Shown here piece by piece: positions 42,468 through 55,670 of a stretch of DNA of 64,000 nucleotides. A program made the position numbers and the translations under genes. The first letter of the stretch is position 1. Each line of letters opens with the position of its first letter. The DNA comes from Agelas oroides. Lineage: Eukaryota; Porifera; Demospongiae; Agelasida; Agelasidae. The notes beneath the pieces were generated by a model. The model had not been told where the DNA came from. It saw only the letters and a program-made list of their open reading frames with translations, and ran no database searches. The stretch lies in the NCBI GenBank assembly GCA_949130485.1, contig OX422202.1:62001-126000 (forward strand), read 5' to 3'.

Positions 42468-44475
42468 GTGTGTGCGTGTGCGTGTGTGTAAGTCCAGAAC
42501 AGCTCAACTGCTTTTTCACAACAATCTTCCTATCTATTGTACCACCCAGTGTCCTTCTGACTCGGCTTACCAATCTTGTTCTTGTCCAGCAGTGGCTGCT
42601 TGACCCATTGGGCCAGGAGTCTCTGGCCCTGTGCTGTGCGGCACTTGTTCAGCAGGCCTGTCAGGTGGCTGGTACGGGCATTCCCTGGGGAGGGGTCAAG
42701 GTTTAGTGCCCTTGCTGCAGCTGCATCCAGCCTGAAAGCAAAGAGACAATCTAAATGTGATGGTCAGATTGAGGTGGACAACTTACACCACCTTAAGTAG
42801 TGAGAAACGTCCAATGTCTGTAACTGGTAGCATCCAAAGCTGGAGTCATCAGCAAGAAGCTGAGGGGAAGAGAGGGAGGGAGCAGATCCTGCAACACACA
42901 ATGCGGCACCACAGATTTATGCACATGGACACACCTCTAGGTACTTGATCAGTGCAGCGAGGGATGCCATTGCATGTGTCAGATCCAGCTGAGCTACAAG
43001 GACAGAGAGAACATGATCCTCTCTCCCCTCTACACTGGGTCTCCAACTCACGTAAGGTAGTGCTGGTTGCTCCAGCTTCAAGCTTGAGCAACCGGTTAAG
43101 GTCCTGTACCACGTCCTGAGAAGAGAAGTCCGCTGTATAGGAACAAGCGGGAGAAGGCATGAAACCAGAAAGGGGTAGGGAAGAACTGGCTCACCCTTCC
43201 TCCTCTCAGTGATGAGCACACCACTCCTCTGCAAGGTATGCCGCAGCCGGCTGGCCTCTGTACTACCATCAACGACACATTCCCTTGGGCTCAACTGCAC
43301 CAGCAGTGCCTACAGAAGATCACATTAACTTCACAGTAACTCACCAATACCACCAAAGCTCCCAAACTTATGGCATCATTCAAAATCAGTTCATCACCAT
43401 AAGATAAAGTACCTCCAGGTTAGAGAACTGGTCACTGTCTAGGAACTCTGTCACACCCAGCCTTCTCTCTGCAGGCTCAGCAAAGGCCACACCTACCACC
43501 TTCTGGCTCGCCTCTCCCCCCACCACCCTCACTGCCATCACACATGTGCCAGTCACCTCCCCCCCTCTGAACACCACCTCCTCCAGCTGCTGAAGGTTGC
43601 CTGGAGATGCCTGGAAAGAGAGACAGAGTTCCTCCAACTCATAATACCATAGCAGTATACCCAACAGGAAGAACACTGCTGCACCTACTTTGAATGCTAT
43701 AGTCCAGTCATTGCTTCCCCGTGTCTTGCAGCGGTACACCTCCACACGATACTGCTTGACAAGAAGCAGGTCGCGTACAAACTGCTCAAAGTTCAGTCTG
43801 TTCAATAGCACAGACTGTAGTTTATTTTCCCCTGGAAGGAGTGGGGAGAAGTGGGAAGAAAAGGGAGAGAGGAGAAAGGAGAAAGATAGGAGGGGGGAGA
43901 AGGAGGGGGGAGGGAAAGGGGGGACAAAGGGGAGAAGGGAATGAAGAGGGAGCAAGGAGGGGGACAACAGGGAGGGAGAAGAAGGAGGAAGGAGGAGAAG
44001 AAGGAGGGAGGAGAAGGAGGAAGGGGGGGAGCTGGTGTAGCTTACCTGTTCCCAGATTCTTGATCACAGAGTTGGTGTGAAAAACTTCCTTGGCAGCAAG
44101 CAGTGCATCCTCACCGTGTACAGTGTAGTAGTCCTGCATGTGGAGGGATGGCCGGGAGAGGCACAGACGATCCCATGGTTTCATAGCCATACAGTACATT
44201 TTCCTCACAGTTCTGTCGAAGACACGGACTGTGGTGCTTAGTTTCTGCAGCAGCAGAAGGGAAGTATAATCAGATCTGCACATTCTAGCAATACCATCAT
44301 ACTTGAGTCCTAGGCCATGACTGACCTCCGGCATGGAGTGATAGAACCGGATGAATCCATGCTCAGAACTGCTGTCTGCAAGTGAAGAGAGGGGAACTAG
44401 CTATTCACCTCACATCATATATATTACCTCCTGTGGCTTACCAAGGGAGAACTGCTGGCAAGGCTGCACGGCCAT
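39412..44475 (-). CDS. MSH2: DNA mismatch repair protein MSH2
   Basis: MSH2 pairs with MSH6 or MSH3 to recognise mismatches and uses an ABC-type ATPase. About 25 small exons run from ATG 44475 ([12 protein letters not shown]) to stop 39412. Mismatch-binding domain: [42 protein letters not shown]. Connector and lever regions: [29 protein letters not shown]-type exons, PLTVSSE. ATPase: [18 protein letters not shown], Walker [16 protein letters not shown] (about 40800-40750), [20 protein letters not shown]-type signature, Walker [18 protein letters not shown] (about 40425-40375), then [19 protein letters not shown] and [20 protein letters not shown]. The C-terminal helices include [13 protein letters not shown]. 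All key nucleotide-binding residues are present. The last residues, TNSFPDH, come from a MITE. Divergent from ZC4H2 with 111 bp between the ATGs. Confidence 0.97.
42430..42490. repeat. (TG)n microsatellite in an MSH2 intron
   Basis: About 55 bp of TG/CG dinucleotide repeat; another CA run lies at 42005-42050 in the neighbouring intron. Confidence 0.9.
43850..44035. repeat. GGGAGAA-rich polypurine tract in an MSH2 intron
   Basis: Nearly 190 bp of GGAGAAG/GGGGAGA on the plus strand, CT-rich on the MSH2 coding strand, filling the intron between the exons ending at 44046 and starting near 43837. Confidence 0.85.
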
Positions 44476-44586
44476 TCTGCGTTCTCTCAAGCTCCACGTG
44501 GTCACTTACGGCGCCTTTCTCAGCAACTTTGAACTTCGTGATCGAATGTGGGGGTGGGGCTCCCCAAATATACGCCCCGCCCAGGG
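44476..44586. promoter_or_regulatory. divergent promoter between MSH2 and ZC4H2
   Basis: 111 bp between the two start codons, GC-rich (CCCCGCCCAGG) and without an obvious TATA. Bidirectional use is inferred from spacing. Confidence 0.5.
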
Positions 44587-45615
44587 ATGGCAGCTGCCGA
44601 GGGACACTCACTGTACATCGAGAAACTGAGGAGCCTGAAGACACTGGGGTATGCCACACCACACCGGGGTACGTAGATATAGCAATCTCAGTGCTGGATA
44701 GACTTGAACTCTGTTTTTTGTCTAGCTGCCGGGGGAATGGCTGAGTGTCTGCTCTATAGAAATCCGATCCCAGTGCCTCCCAGTCTCATGGACGATGGAC
44801 TGTAGATAGCTTCCAGTTTATTGTTAGGATCTTCTTCTCTTCTTGTAGGCAGCTTCAACGTGGTCTGGGTCGTTTGGAGAGCCAGGTGGAACGATGTTGT
44901 GGAGACAGTGAGGTGTGCTGGGTGTTGGTGGGGGAGTGTGAGGGGGAGGTGAAGAGGCTGGGGGAAGAGAGGACACGCCTACTCAACAGGGTCAAAGAGA
45001 TTGACATGGACATGCAGAGGGTGGGTGCACCTGCATTTGCTACACTGATTATTGCAGTAGTCTCTTATTACTAGCCATTCCTCCGCATCAACAACCTCTC
45101 TCCACTTTCATATGCCAGTTGACAGAGCTGTCAGAGGCACTGCGTTGGGATGCACAAGTGAAGCTAGCTGCTTCCTCTGTAGGACAGTATACCAGAACAC
45201 TTAGTGAAGTCAATGGAGTGAGGGTCACCCTTGGGCTACCCCCACTGTTGGAGTGTGATGTCTCTGTGCAAGCAAGGGAGAGGGGAGTTGGGGATGAAAA
45301 GTCAGTATGTGTGGTTGTACTTGTTGACAGTTCTCATTCATTTTCCTCTGGCCTGCACCCACAGGCCCCCAAAGCAGAGGTGTGTAGCAGGTGGCGCAAG
45401 AGCAGGGCGATCCCACAAGCCTTGTCCACACTGCCTGAGGCAGGTCTCCAGAAATGCAGTGGTGTGTCGACACTGCTCGGAACACTGCAGCCAGCCACGG
45501 TCAGTTGCTACACATGCCTGCCACATAGCTTGTGTGACAGTTTGTGATGCAGTTTTCCTAATTTCACAATAGGAGACAAAAAAACAAGAAGAAACTCTAC
45601 GAACTGCAGTTCTGA
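44587..45615 (+). CDS. ZC4H2: zinc finger C4H2 domain protein homologue
   Basis: Five exons with consistent phases: 44587-44648, 44849-45020, 45119-45300, 45365-45499, 45573-45615; about 195 residues. The N-terminus is a long coiled coil (LVGECEGEVKRLGEERTRLL, VKEIDMDMQRLTELSEAL). VNGVRVTLGLPPLLECD matches the vertebrate VDALRMTLGLQRLPDLC block. The C-terminus has PPKQRC..., CPHCLRQVSRNAVVCRHC and a basic QKNKKKLYEL tail, as in the C4H2 zinc finger. In vertebrates ZC4H2 is nuclear and acts with RNF220 in neural development; what a sponge does with it is open. Between the finger and LEC the linker is shorter than in vertebrates. Confidence 0.85.
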
Positions 45616-45902
45616 CTGAACTTCATTCACTGCAGCAGATATTCCATCAATATACGATGTACTATATCTGATGTTACATAATGTACAACAGGGTGAACGG
45701 GACTTTAAATCACAGATAATGTACCCTCCATGTGTGTGTATGTGTGCCAGGGAGATGGGTATGTCTACATGCACCATGACAGTTCCGTGTCACTGGAGCC
45801 ACATGGAAGGTAGCCCTTCCCCCAAGATACAAATATGTGGCTTGTTAATATCCTGTTGTGACACACCCCCAGACGATATTGCATGCTTGGCGTACTGCAG
45901 CG

Positions 45903-48226
<2,324 letters not shown>

Positions 48227-48375
48227 TTAGAGGGGTGAGCGTGAGTGAACCCCACAGGGATTTGTCAGGTTGTAAGCAATGTAAAGATGAACTATGCAGA
48301 TACTCATCAGATTACGCATGCGCAGAGCAGCCCCACCCTTTTGTGCACGTGCGGAAGTGAGCCGTTTTCGGTGAT

Positions 48376-50893
48376 ATGTGTGAGGAAAGTTTGCCGCTAA
48401 CCCAGGATGGTAGAAGGCAATTGTGCGAGAGTTGTAGAGACCAATCCTGGAAGTACCGCTGTCCAGCCTGTGGCAGACTGTCCTGCAGGTAGGGAGGAGC
48501 TGCTTCTCTAAATAGAGCACACCAGGTGACTGACCGTTTCTGGTGTACTGTAGCCTTCCCTGTGTGAAACAGCACAAGCTGGAACTCGGCTGTGACGGGA
48601 AGAGACGCAAGGCTGCCTTTGTCTCTCTCTCACAGTTTGATGATAATCGGATTCTCAGTGGTGAGTGGATTCACTATAGACATGCCTGAGGACCCAATCA
48701 TAAACAAGGCTTGCTGTTTTGTTCCTCAGACTACTATTTTCTAGAAGATGTCAGTCGATTTGTGGACTCGATGCACCGGGGGCGTGTATGTCATGATAGA
48801 GAGCAGGGTGGTAGGAGTAAGGTAGGGATACCCAAAGGCACAGGAGAGTGATGTGTCAGTGACCCATTTTTGTCTGTCAGTTGCAGTGGGTGCGCACCGA
48901 GGCTGGGAGGCGTGGCACCGTAGTTCTTCTCCAGCCGCCTGGAATGAGCCTGCACTCCATCAATACCTCGAGAACAGTCTGGAAGGGTCACAGGTAACCC
49001 ACCCGGAAGGGTCACAGGTAACCCACCCGGAAGGGTCACAGGTAACCCACCCGGAGGGGTCACAGGTAACCCACCCGGAGGGGTCACAGGTAACCCACCT
49101 GGAAGGGTCACAGGTAACCCACCTGGAAGGGTCACAGGTAACCCACCCGGAAGGGTCACAGGTAACCCACCCGGAAGGGTCACAGGTAACCCACCCGGAA
49201 GGGTCACAGGTAACCCACCCGGAGGGGTCACAGGTAACCCACCCGGAAGGGTCACAGGTAACCCACCCGGAGGGGTCACAGGTAACCCACCCGGAAGGGT
49301 CACAGGTAACCCACCCGGAAGGGTCACAGGTAACCCACCCGGAAGGGTCACAGGTAACCCACCCGGAAGGGTCACAGGTAACCCACCCGGAAGGGTCACA
49401 GGTAACCCACCCGGAAGGGTCACAGGTAACCCACCCGGAAGGGTCACAGGTAACCCACCCGGAAGGGTCACAGGTAACCCGCCCGGAAGGGTCACAGGTA
49501 ACCCACCCGGAAGGGTCACAGGTAACCCACCCAGAAGGCTCGCAGGTAACCCAAATGGAGACTTACAAAATGACTTCTTGCGTTACCGTAATCTCTCAAA
49601 AGTACAGAGATGAACTTAAGTGGCTCCTAAAAGAGTGGGTGGGCGTATTTTCGAGAGTTGTGATATTTCTCTCGAAAATAAGCCCACCTCACACACCTCA
49701 CACGCAGTTAGTCTAGCCCTTGTTATTTGCGCATGCAGTGATTCTTCAATGCCTCTTTTGTCATGCGCTTGCTTACGCAATAACAGCAAATGGTGTCTGC
49801 CTTCATTTGTTAGTCCCCATCCTCTTGCACAGTGCTGCTTCTTTGGTGCTTCTTGCTTAACATAACAGCATGCACTGCGGCATAAATGGGTGGGCATACT
49901 TTCGAGAGAAAAGTACCCTTTGCAACAACTTCTTTCAAAAAAGGGGGGTGGGCGTACTTTCGAGGGTGGGCTTATTTTCGGGAGATTACGGTATAAGTGT
50001 TTCTCATCCCTGCAGACGTCGCTGGACCATCCTGTGGCGGGTGCACCTGGTGTTTCCACAGAGTGAGGCAGAGTACCAGGAAGACAGGTACCACTTATCG
50101 TCTGTCTGAACACAAGCAGAAGCTCGACCCCAGTAATTTGACTTGTTTGTTTAAATTTTGTGCAGTGTCCCAGAGAACACTGTGTTGAGAGACCTTCTGA
50201 ACAAGTATATCCACCCAACTGACAGTCAACCAGTCACCAGACACAGGTGGGCTGGTGCATGCTGTCTGGCGGTGCCATATGTATGCTATGGGTTATCTGT
50301 TCCACTGTATAGGCTGCAGAGGTATGTGCGAGGTGGTGGTGTGGCAGCAGTGGATGTGTTCCTGGTAGATGGACTGCAGCCAAAAGAACCTAGGTACATC
50401 TGGGGAATGGGGCGGGGGAGACGTGGGTAATGACTTTGTGGGGATGGCGGCTCTCTGTAGGTACTGCCAGCTGGAGGTTGGCAGCACACTCTGTGACAAC
50501 CTGAAGCATAAGAAGGTGGTTGAGTTCCCCATATTACATGTGGTGATGAGCGAGGAGAGCAACATCTATACACACAAAGGTAAAGTGGATGCTACCTGGA
50601 AAGGTACACCTTTGCAGACTGTCCCTGCTATCATGTCTGGTTCTGCAGTGGCGAAGTGTGGAAATCAAGTCAACACTAGCACACAGCCCTCGGAGCATTG
50701 TGAGGAAGGAGGGAGGAGACAGCAAGAAGCAGTTGAGGATGGAGAGGAGGGGAGACTTGGGAGGCGAGGAGGGGAAGAGCTGTCAGAAGGGGAGCTAGAT
50801 TCTGATCCTGACACTGCTCCCCCCTTGCCTAGGGCAGCAAACTCACTGCAAATGATTGCTGACATGTACACTGATGATGGTGACGAGCAGTGA
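48376..50893 (+). CDS. ZNHIT6: box C/D snoRNA protein 1 (ZNHIT6/BCD1) homologue
   Basis: BCD1 is an HIT-zinc-finger assembly factor for box C/D snoRNPs. Eight exons: 48376-48488, 48554-48660, 48730-48785, 48881-48993, 50016-50088, 50166-50247, 50313-50393, 50461-50893. The HIT finger reads CESCRDQSWKYRCPACGRLSC then SLPCVKQHKLELGCDGK, followed by DYYFLEDVSRFVDSMHR, an RTILWRVHLVFPQSEAEYQE-like block, RLQRYVRGGGVAAVDVFLVD and HKKVVEFPILHVVM. The C-terminus is an acidic, low-complexity tail ending with QMIADMYTDDGDE. Finger and C-terminal domain order agree with human BCD1. The 1,022-bp intron 4 holds a 24-bp satellite made of its own 5' splice site and a MITE. It converges on the oxidoreductase gene (stop-to-stop 125 bp). 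Confidence 0.9.
48980..49548. repeat. 24-bp minisatellite (~23 copies) built on the ZNHIT6 exon-4 splice donor
   Basis: Unit GGAAGGGTCACAGGTAACCC plus ACCC. Its first copy is the end of exon 4 (TGGAAGGGTCACAG) plus the intron start (GTAACCC). All later copies repeat the CACAG|GTAACC junction. In the ZNHIT6 frame each unit contains TAA directly after the junction, so only the first donor keeps the protein open. Two other frames stay open and produce the long VTHPEGSQ and GGLPVTLP ORFs. Confidence 0.93.
49583..49995. mobile_element. ~410-bp MITE in ZNHIT6 intron 4
   Basis: Ends TTACCGTAATCTC (49583) and GGGAGATTACGGTATAA (to about 49995) are inverted. CGAAAATAAGCCCACC and GGGTGGGCGTACTTTCGAG motifs occur in both orientations inside. 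TA duplication at the ends is possible. The 200-codon minus ORF here is the MITE read through. Confidence 0.7.
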
Positions 50894-51018
50894 GCCATGT
50901 TTACCCACAATCTAATCATTCCTTCAGTCATTCTTGGGTTGTAATTTTTATTTCGGCAATATTCTGATTCATGATGTACATTTGGCAAGCAAAGTTCCTA
51001 CACATGTGCAACATGAGA

Positions 51019-52471
51019 CTAAGGTTTAGCTGGCATCCTGCCAGCTGGTATCTTCTCCCACTGTCTTGTCTTGAGAGAGCGATACACAGCCTGTGCCACG
51101 CCCACTTCCCCCAGGGCCTCCTTTCCACTGTTCTCCAGCCGATATCCCCCTACCACGGCACCCAAGAACTGCTCCATTTGAGGTGTGAAGGCTGCACTGT
51201 ACCCACCCAGGTTGCCAAGATCCTGGCCAGAGGGACGCTCCTGTGTGTACACTGACATGCCTCCATCAAAGGAGCCATTGATCACTATCTCACCCTACAG
51301 TCAAGGGGCCGGGAGGGATCCAAGGCTGGTGAAAGCCGAAGGGAACAAAATGGGTTGCCAAATGTATGTAGTATATACCTTCTCTCCAAAGACTTGGAAG
51401 AAGGGGAGGGGGTGCATGGGGGCAGTGCTGTAGTGCCCATAGAGGGTGGCAGTTTTTCCACTGGTGAACTGCAGCAGCACCTGTGCCAGGGACTCCACCC
51501 GACTGAGCTGGTACGGATGTCCCACCACACCTACTACCTCCTCCAGCTCCCCAAACCTGCCACAGCAGAGATGGTAGCCTAAGAGGTGCAGGCAACATTT
51601 CCCTCCTCACACACCAACCATATTCTGAGAGGTCTGACCCAGTGTGTCACTCCATCCATTAGTATCCCTCCTCCAGATTTGGCTGGATCAAACCGCCAGT
51701 GGTTGGGGTCTCTCAGTGCAGGATCCTTCAGTAGAGAGGAGCTGCAAGGGAGGTGGTGAGGTAGGCATTGCTGCAGATCTCTCCTCACAAAATGTCTGGT
51801 ACCTGCCAAAGGACTCCCAGTAGTTTGCTTTGGCAAAGTGTGGCTCCCCAATCATTCCACTCTCAATCAGCTCCTTCGTCTTGCACACCTGCGGAACAAT
51901 GACAGTCAGCAATCCAAGGGGGCACTAGACACTGTGGTGCATTGAAGGATTCGACCTCAGGCCAGTGTGTGGAGTTCTCCCCAACCATGAACACACAGTC
52001 ACTGTCGTCTGCTGCTCCCAGTAGCCTCCGACAAGAGTCCAGTGTGTGTGCCAAGGGCTTTTCCAGCAGAACATGTTTACCAGCCTCCAGGCACTGCACA
52101 GCGTAGGTCTCATGGAGATGGTGAGGGACCATGAGCACTGCCGCATCAAACTGCCCCCACTGTAGGGCGTCACACAGTGATGTAAATACCTGTGTGTGAG
52201 GGAGTGGAGGAGTGGATGTGTGTATGGGAGAAGTGGTGCACTGTGAATACCGGTATCATTGTGTGGGCGGGGTGTAGAAGAGGTGCAGTCTGCTGTTAGC
52301 CCCACCCACCTTGCATGGTGCCTGAAGGAGGCTGGAGAACTTCTCCGCACTCTTTCTGCGCACGTCCACAGCGGCAGTCACCTCCGCCAAGTACGTGCTC
52401 TCTCGCAACGCGCGCAGGTGGAACCGAGCGATGTTTCCGCAGCCAATGAACGCGAAGCGCACGGCAGCCAT
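51019..52471 (-). CDS. GFO/IDH/MocA-family NAD(P)-dependent oxidoreductase
   Basis: Six exons: 52471-52310, 52189-51956, 51888-51803, 51741-51619, 51556-51379 and 51294-51019; about 360 residues. The Rossmann dinucleotide motif is FAFIGCGNIARFHLRAL at the N-terminus, then AAVDVRRKSAEKFSS, and the conserved EKPLAHTLD lysine motif (VLLEKPLA). The C-terminal sheet domain includes WRFDPAKSGGGILMDGVTHW, with Asp and His where the family keeps its catalytic pair, and INGSFDGGMSVY. This is typical of dihydrodiol dehydrogenase or glucose-fructose-oxidoreductase-like enzymes; the substrate cannot be told from sequence. Divergent from the CNNM-like gene, 268 bp between ATGs. Confidence 0.88.
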
Positions 52472-52739
52472 TTCGCAAGTGCTGAGTCAGCAAGCCACGC
52501 CTTCGCTCTGCGAACATTTTGAAGACCGAAGTACTGTGGATTTAGGTATGTATTAGCTGATTAGAGATTGCATGGGTAGCTACACTTTCCCCCTCCCCCC
52601 TCAACACACACACACCAAAAGTATTAACTGAGGGTGCATGGGTAGCTACACTTTCCCCCTCCCCCCTCAACACACACACACGCACCAAAAGTCTGATCAC
52701 AAAATTGGGGACCATTCTTGCTGCTTCTTGCCAGCTGGA
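52472..52739. promoter_or_regulatory. divergent promoter region with a ~75-bp direct repeat
   Basis: GCATGGGTAGCTACACTTTC followed by CCCCTCCCCCCTCAACACAC occurs twice (about 52570 and 52646). The interval lies between the oxidoreductase and CNNM-like ATGs. Confidence 0.5.
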
Positions 52740-54699
52740 ATGATGGGAGACAACCACACAAACATCACTTGTACACTTGTGAGTTCAGAGGTGGTGGAAT
52801 GTGACGGCAAGGAGTTCCACCAGCAGGTGTTTGTCACAGCCAGTCAGGCACTGTTCTGGATCTACCTTGGAGTATACATCCTCTTGGTTCTGTTTGCTGG
52901 TGAGGAGTCCTTGGATTTTGTTAACTCAAATACTGAGAGCCTAGCACTTTAGTATGCAGTATTTAATATGTGTATATACCACAGGGATTGCTATGTCTTG
53001 AAAGCCACACCCCAACCCATACCAGTTGTAAATGCTCATTGCACACACGCTCCTCCCAGGTCTAATGTCTGGGCTCACGATGGGCCTGCTATCTCTTGAC
53101 AAGCTCTCCCTGGAGGTGCTCAGTCGTGGGGGGAAGCCAAGGGAGAAGAAGTACGCCAAGCGCATCCTCCTGCTCGTGCGACACCACCACCTTCTGCTGG
53201 TGACTCTGCTCCTGTCCAACGCAGCAGCCGTGGAGACCATGCCCATCTTCCTAGCTAAGATTACAAATGAGGTGGTCGCCATCATTGTTTCGGTCACTGC
53301 AGTACTGCTGTTTGGAGAGTAAGCACATTATCACGGGTCACCCCAAATAAGGCCTTGGCTAGTTAACATGTCTTCACAGTGCTCTCACTTGAATGGCAGT
53401 AATGTACAGTGAAGCCACCTCACAATACTGTACCCTTTCCTCCCATAGAATCATCCCTCAGGCCCTCTGCACCAGATACGGACTGGCCATTGGCTACTAC
53501 TGCTCACCGTAAGTCTAAAGTTCTGCATTTTGAATTTTAGATCATCATTCTCCCTCCTCCTCTCTTCCTACTCCCTCCTGCTCCCTTCCTCCTTCCTTCC
53601 TCCTCCCTTCCTCTTAGGATTGTGATGGTACTAATGGCTGTGTTATACCCAATTGCCTTCCCTATTGCAATGCTGCTTGACTGTCTGTTGGGGAAAGGGC
53701 ATAGCACATTCTTCAGGAGAGCAGGTGCATGTGCTCTACATCCACCCTTCCCCCTCTCTAACCCCCTCCCTCCTCCCTCTCTATCCCCTCCCCATTTCTA
53801 CCAGAGTTGCAAGAGCTGGTCAAACTGCATGGGGATCGCTCACATGAAAATGAGGAGCCACTCACAGACGATGAAGTGCTCATTGTCAAGGTAACTTCCT
53901 CACATAACTATAGTCCCGTTGTTCTGATGGTCTGGCTTAGAGCCGTCATCACCTTCCCTACACACATGCACATGCTAGAGTGCCCTGCAAATGCGGGACA
54001 AGACAGTTGGTGATTGTATGACTCCCGTGGAGAGTGTCTTCATGCTTGATGTGGATGGTGTCATTGACCAGACAACCATGAATGAGGTACACGTCTTGTG
54101 CCTGGCCTCAAGCCCACCCTTGGCCTCAAGCTCACCCTGCTACTATATCAGATCAGTACATCAGTGGTTGGTTTTATATGGGCCCCTTGTTCCCAACACT
54201 TGTAGGTCTTGTGTGTGGCATGTAGATTCATTGTCATATTCATAGTGTAAAGTGCATTCGTGTTGCATTTTTAATGAGTCATGAATACATCACATGTTCA
54301 CACACCACCCCCTCATAGATGCTCCATCGAGGCCACTCCCGTGTGCCGGTGTTCAAAGGTGACAAGTCAAACATTGTTGGACTTCTGCTTGTCAAGAAAC
54401 TCATCAAGCTTGACCCTGACGACTGCACACCCATCCACACCCTGGAAGGGGCCTATACTGCTCCTCCCTCCTGCCTTGCCACCCTCCCCCTCTTTGACCT
54501 CCTCAACGACTTCCAGACTGGAAGGAGTAAGCCCCTGCTCATTTACAAAAGCTGGGTCTATGGTTATTACTGTTCAGTGCACCCTAACCCATCTCAGGTC
54601 ACCTCTCGCTTGTGTACCATGAAGAGACAGAATCCTCAGAGGTCAGGATGCACCTCTCACTAGCCTACCGCTTGAGTCCATCTGACCTTTCACACCCCT

Positions 54700-54737
<38 letters not shown>

Positions 54738-55361
54738 CCTCCACAGCCAGAACTGGTGGGTATCATCACAATGGAGGATGTGATAGAAGAGCTCATCGGA
54801 GAGGAGATCATTGATGAGACAGACCTCTATGTCGATGTTCATCGACGCATCTCTGTGGCCCGGGCACGGGTACAGTTCTATCGCCAAAGTTCATCCAACC
54901 CTGGCACTGCAGCTGAGCACAACCGTCGAGGAAAACATCGCACCCAACGAAGCAAGTCCATGGTGACACAAACCCCAGGGACACGCCCCCTCCTGCATAC
55001 ATTGCCTGTCCCACAGATCACTCATCCTGAGCTCGAGGTCAGTATAGTCTCAGCTATGGTCAGTATAGTCTCAGAGGTGGTCAATATAGTCTCAGAGGTG
55101 GTCAGTCAATAGCTATGACTATGAATATAGGTACCAAAATATATTCAAGGGATGAAGTGAATGTTTGATAACCTATAACCCTAATTATCTAATCTCCCTC
55201 ATTTTATTTTATCATCGCAGGAGGAGCACACTGTCTCCATGAGTGTACCAGCACTGCCCTCTCAGCTGGACATGATAGCAGAGGCCGAGGGATCTCCTCA
55301 GGCCAGTGGTCTGCACCTCCAAGTGGACGATAAAACACCTCTGCTACTCACACCAAACTAA
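52740..55361 (+). CDS. CNNM/Mam3-like DUF21-CBS divalent metal transporter
   Basis: Ancient conserved-domain proteins transport or regulate Mg2+ and other divalent cations. Exons: 52740-52899, 53060-53318, 53449-53508, 53618-53724, 53805-53890, 53979-54086, 54319-54535, a 44-nt exon 54598-54641, 54747-55037 and 55221-55361; about 490 residues. The DUF21 membrane domain has [51 protein letters not shown] and a helix [20 protein letters not shown]. The CBS pair reads [40 protein letters not shown] and [20 protein letters not shown]. Extracellular N-terminus has an NHTNIT glycosylation site. [11 protein letters not shown] and ELI.EEI.DETD.YVDVH resemble the plant and fungal Mam3 group more than vertebrate CNNM1-4; no cyclic-nucleotide-like domain follows. 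Confidence 0.9.
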
Positions 55362-55670
55362 CTCCGCCGGGTTCTGCTTTATATCAATCTCATCACAATT
55401 ATTAATGTATCACCATATAAGGAATAAAAATAACTACACATGAAGTTGACTGTCTATGGTTTGTATTTGTCGTTTCATCTGCTTTTGGCTACTCTCAAGA
55501 CAACAAACAAATGTACTCTTAAAATCAACAACGCAACTGCATAGACAATCATAACAGGTTCTCATTCCTCTGTGAAGCACATTTGCTCAGTCTTCACTGC
55601 TCAGAGTGCCACACATTTCTGCCAAACACCTTGTGCTCCATAGCAAGTCATTGTGGTGGTACACTGGCTT

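Noticed and set aside
48791-49716. 242-codon minus and 287-codon plus ORFs with 8-residue repeats
   Set aside because: They are the 24-bp splice-donor satellite in non-ZNHIT6 frames; ZNHIT6 itself uses a third frame and splices out the array.
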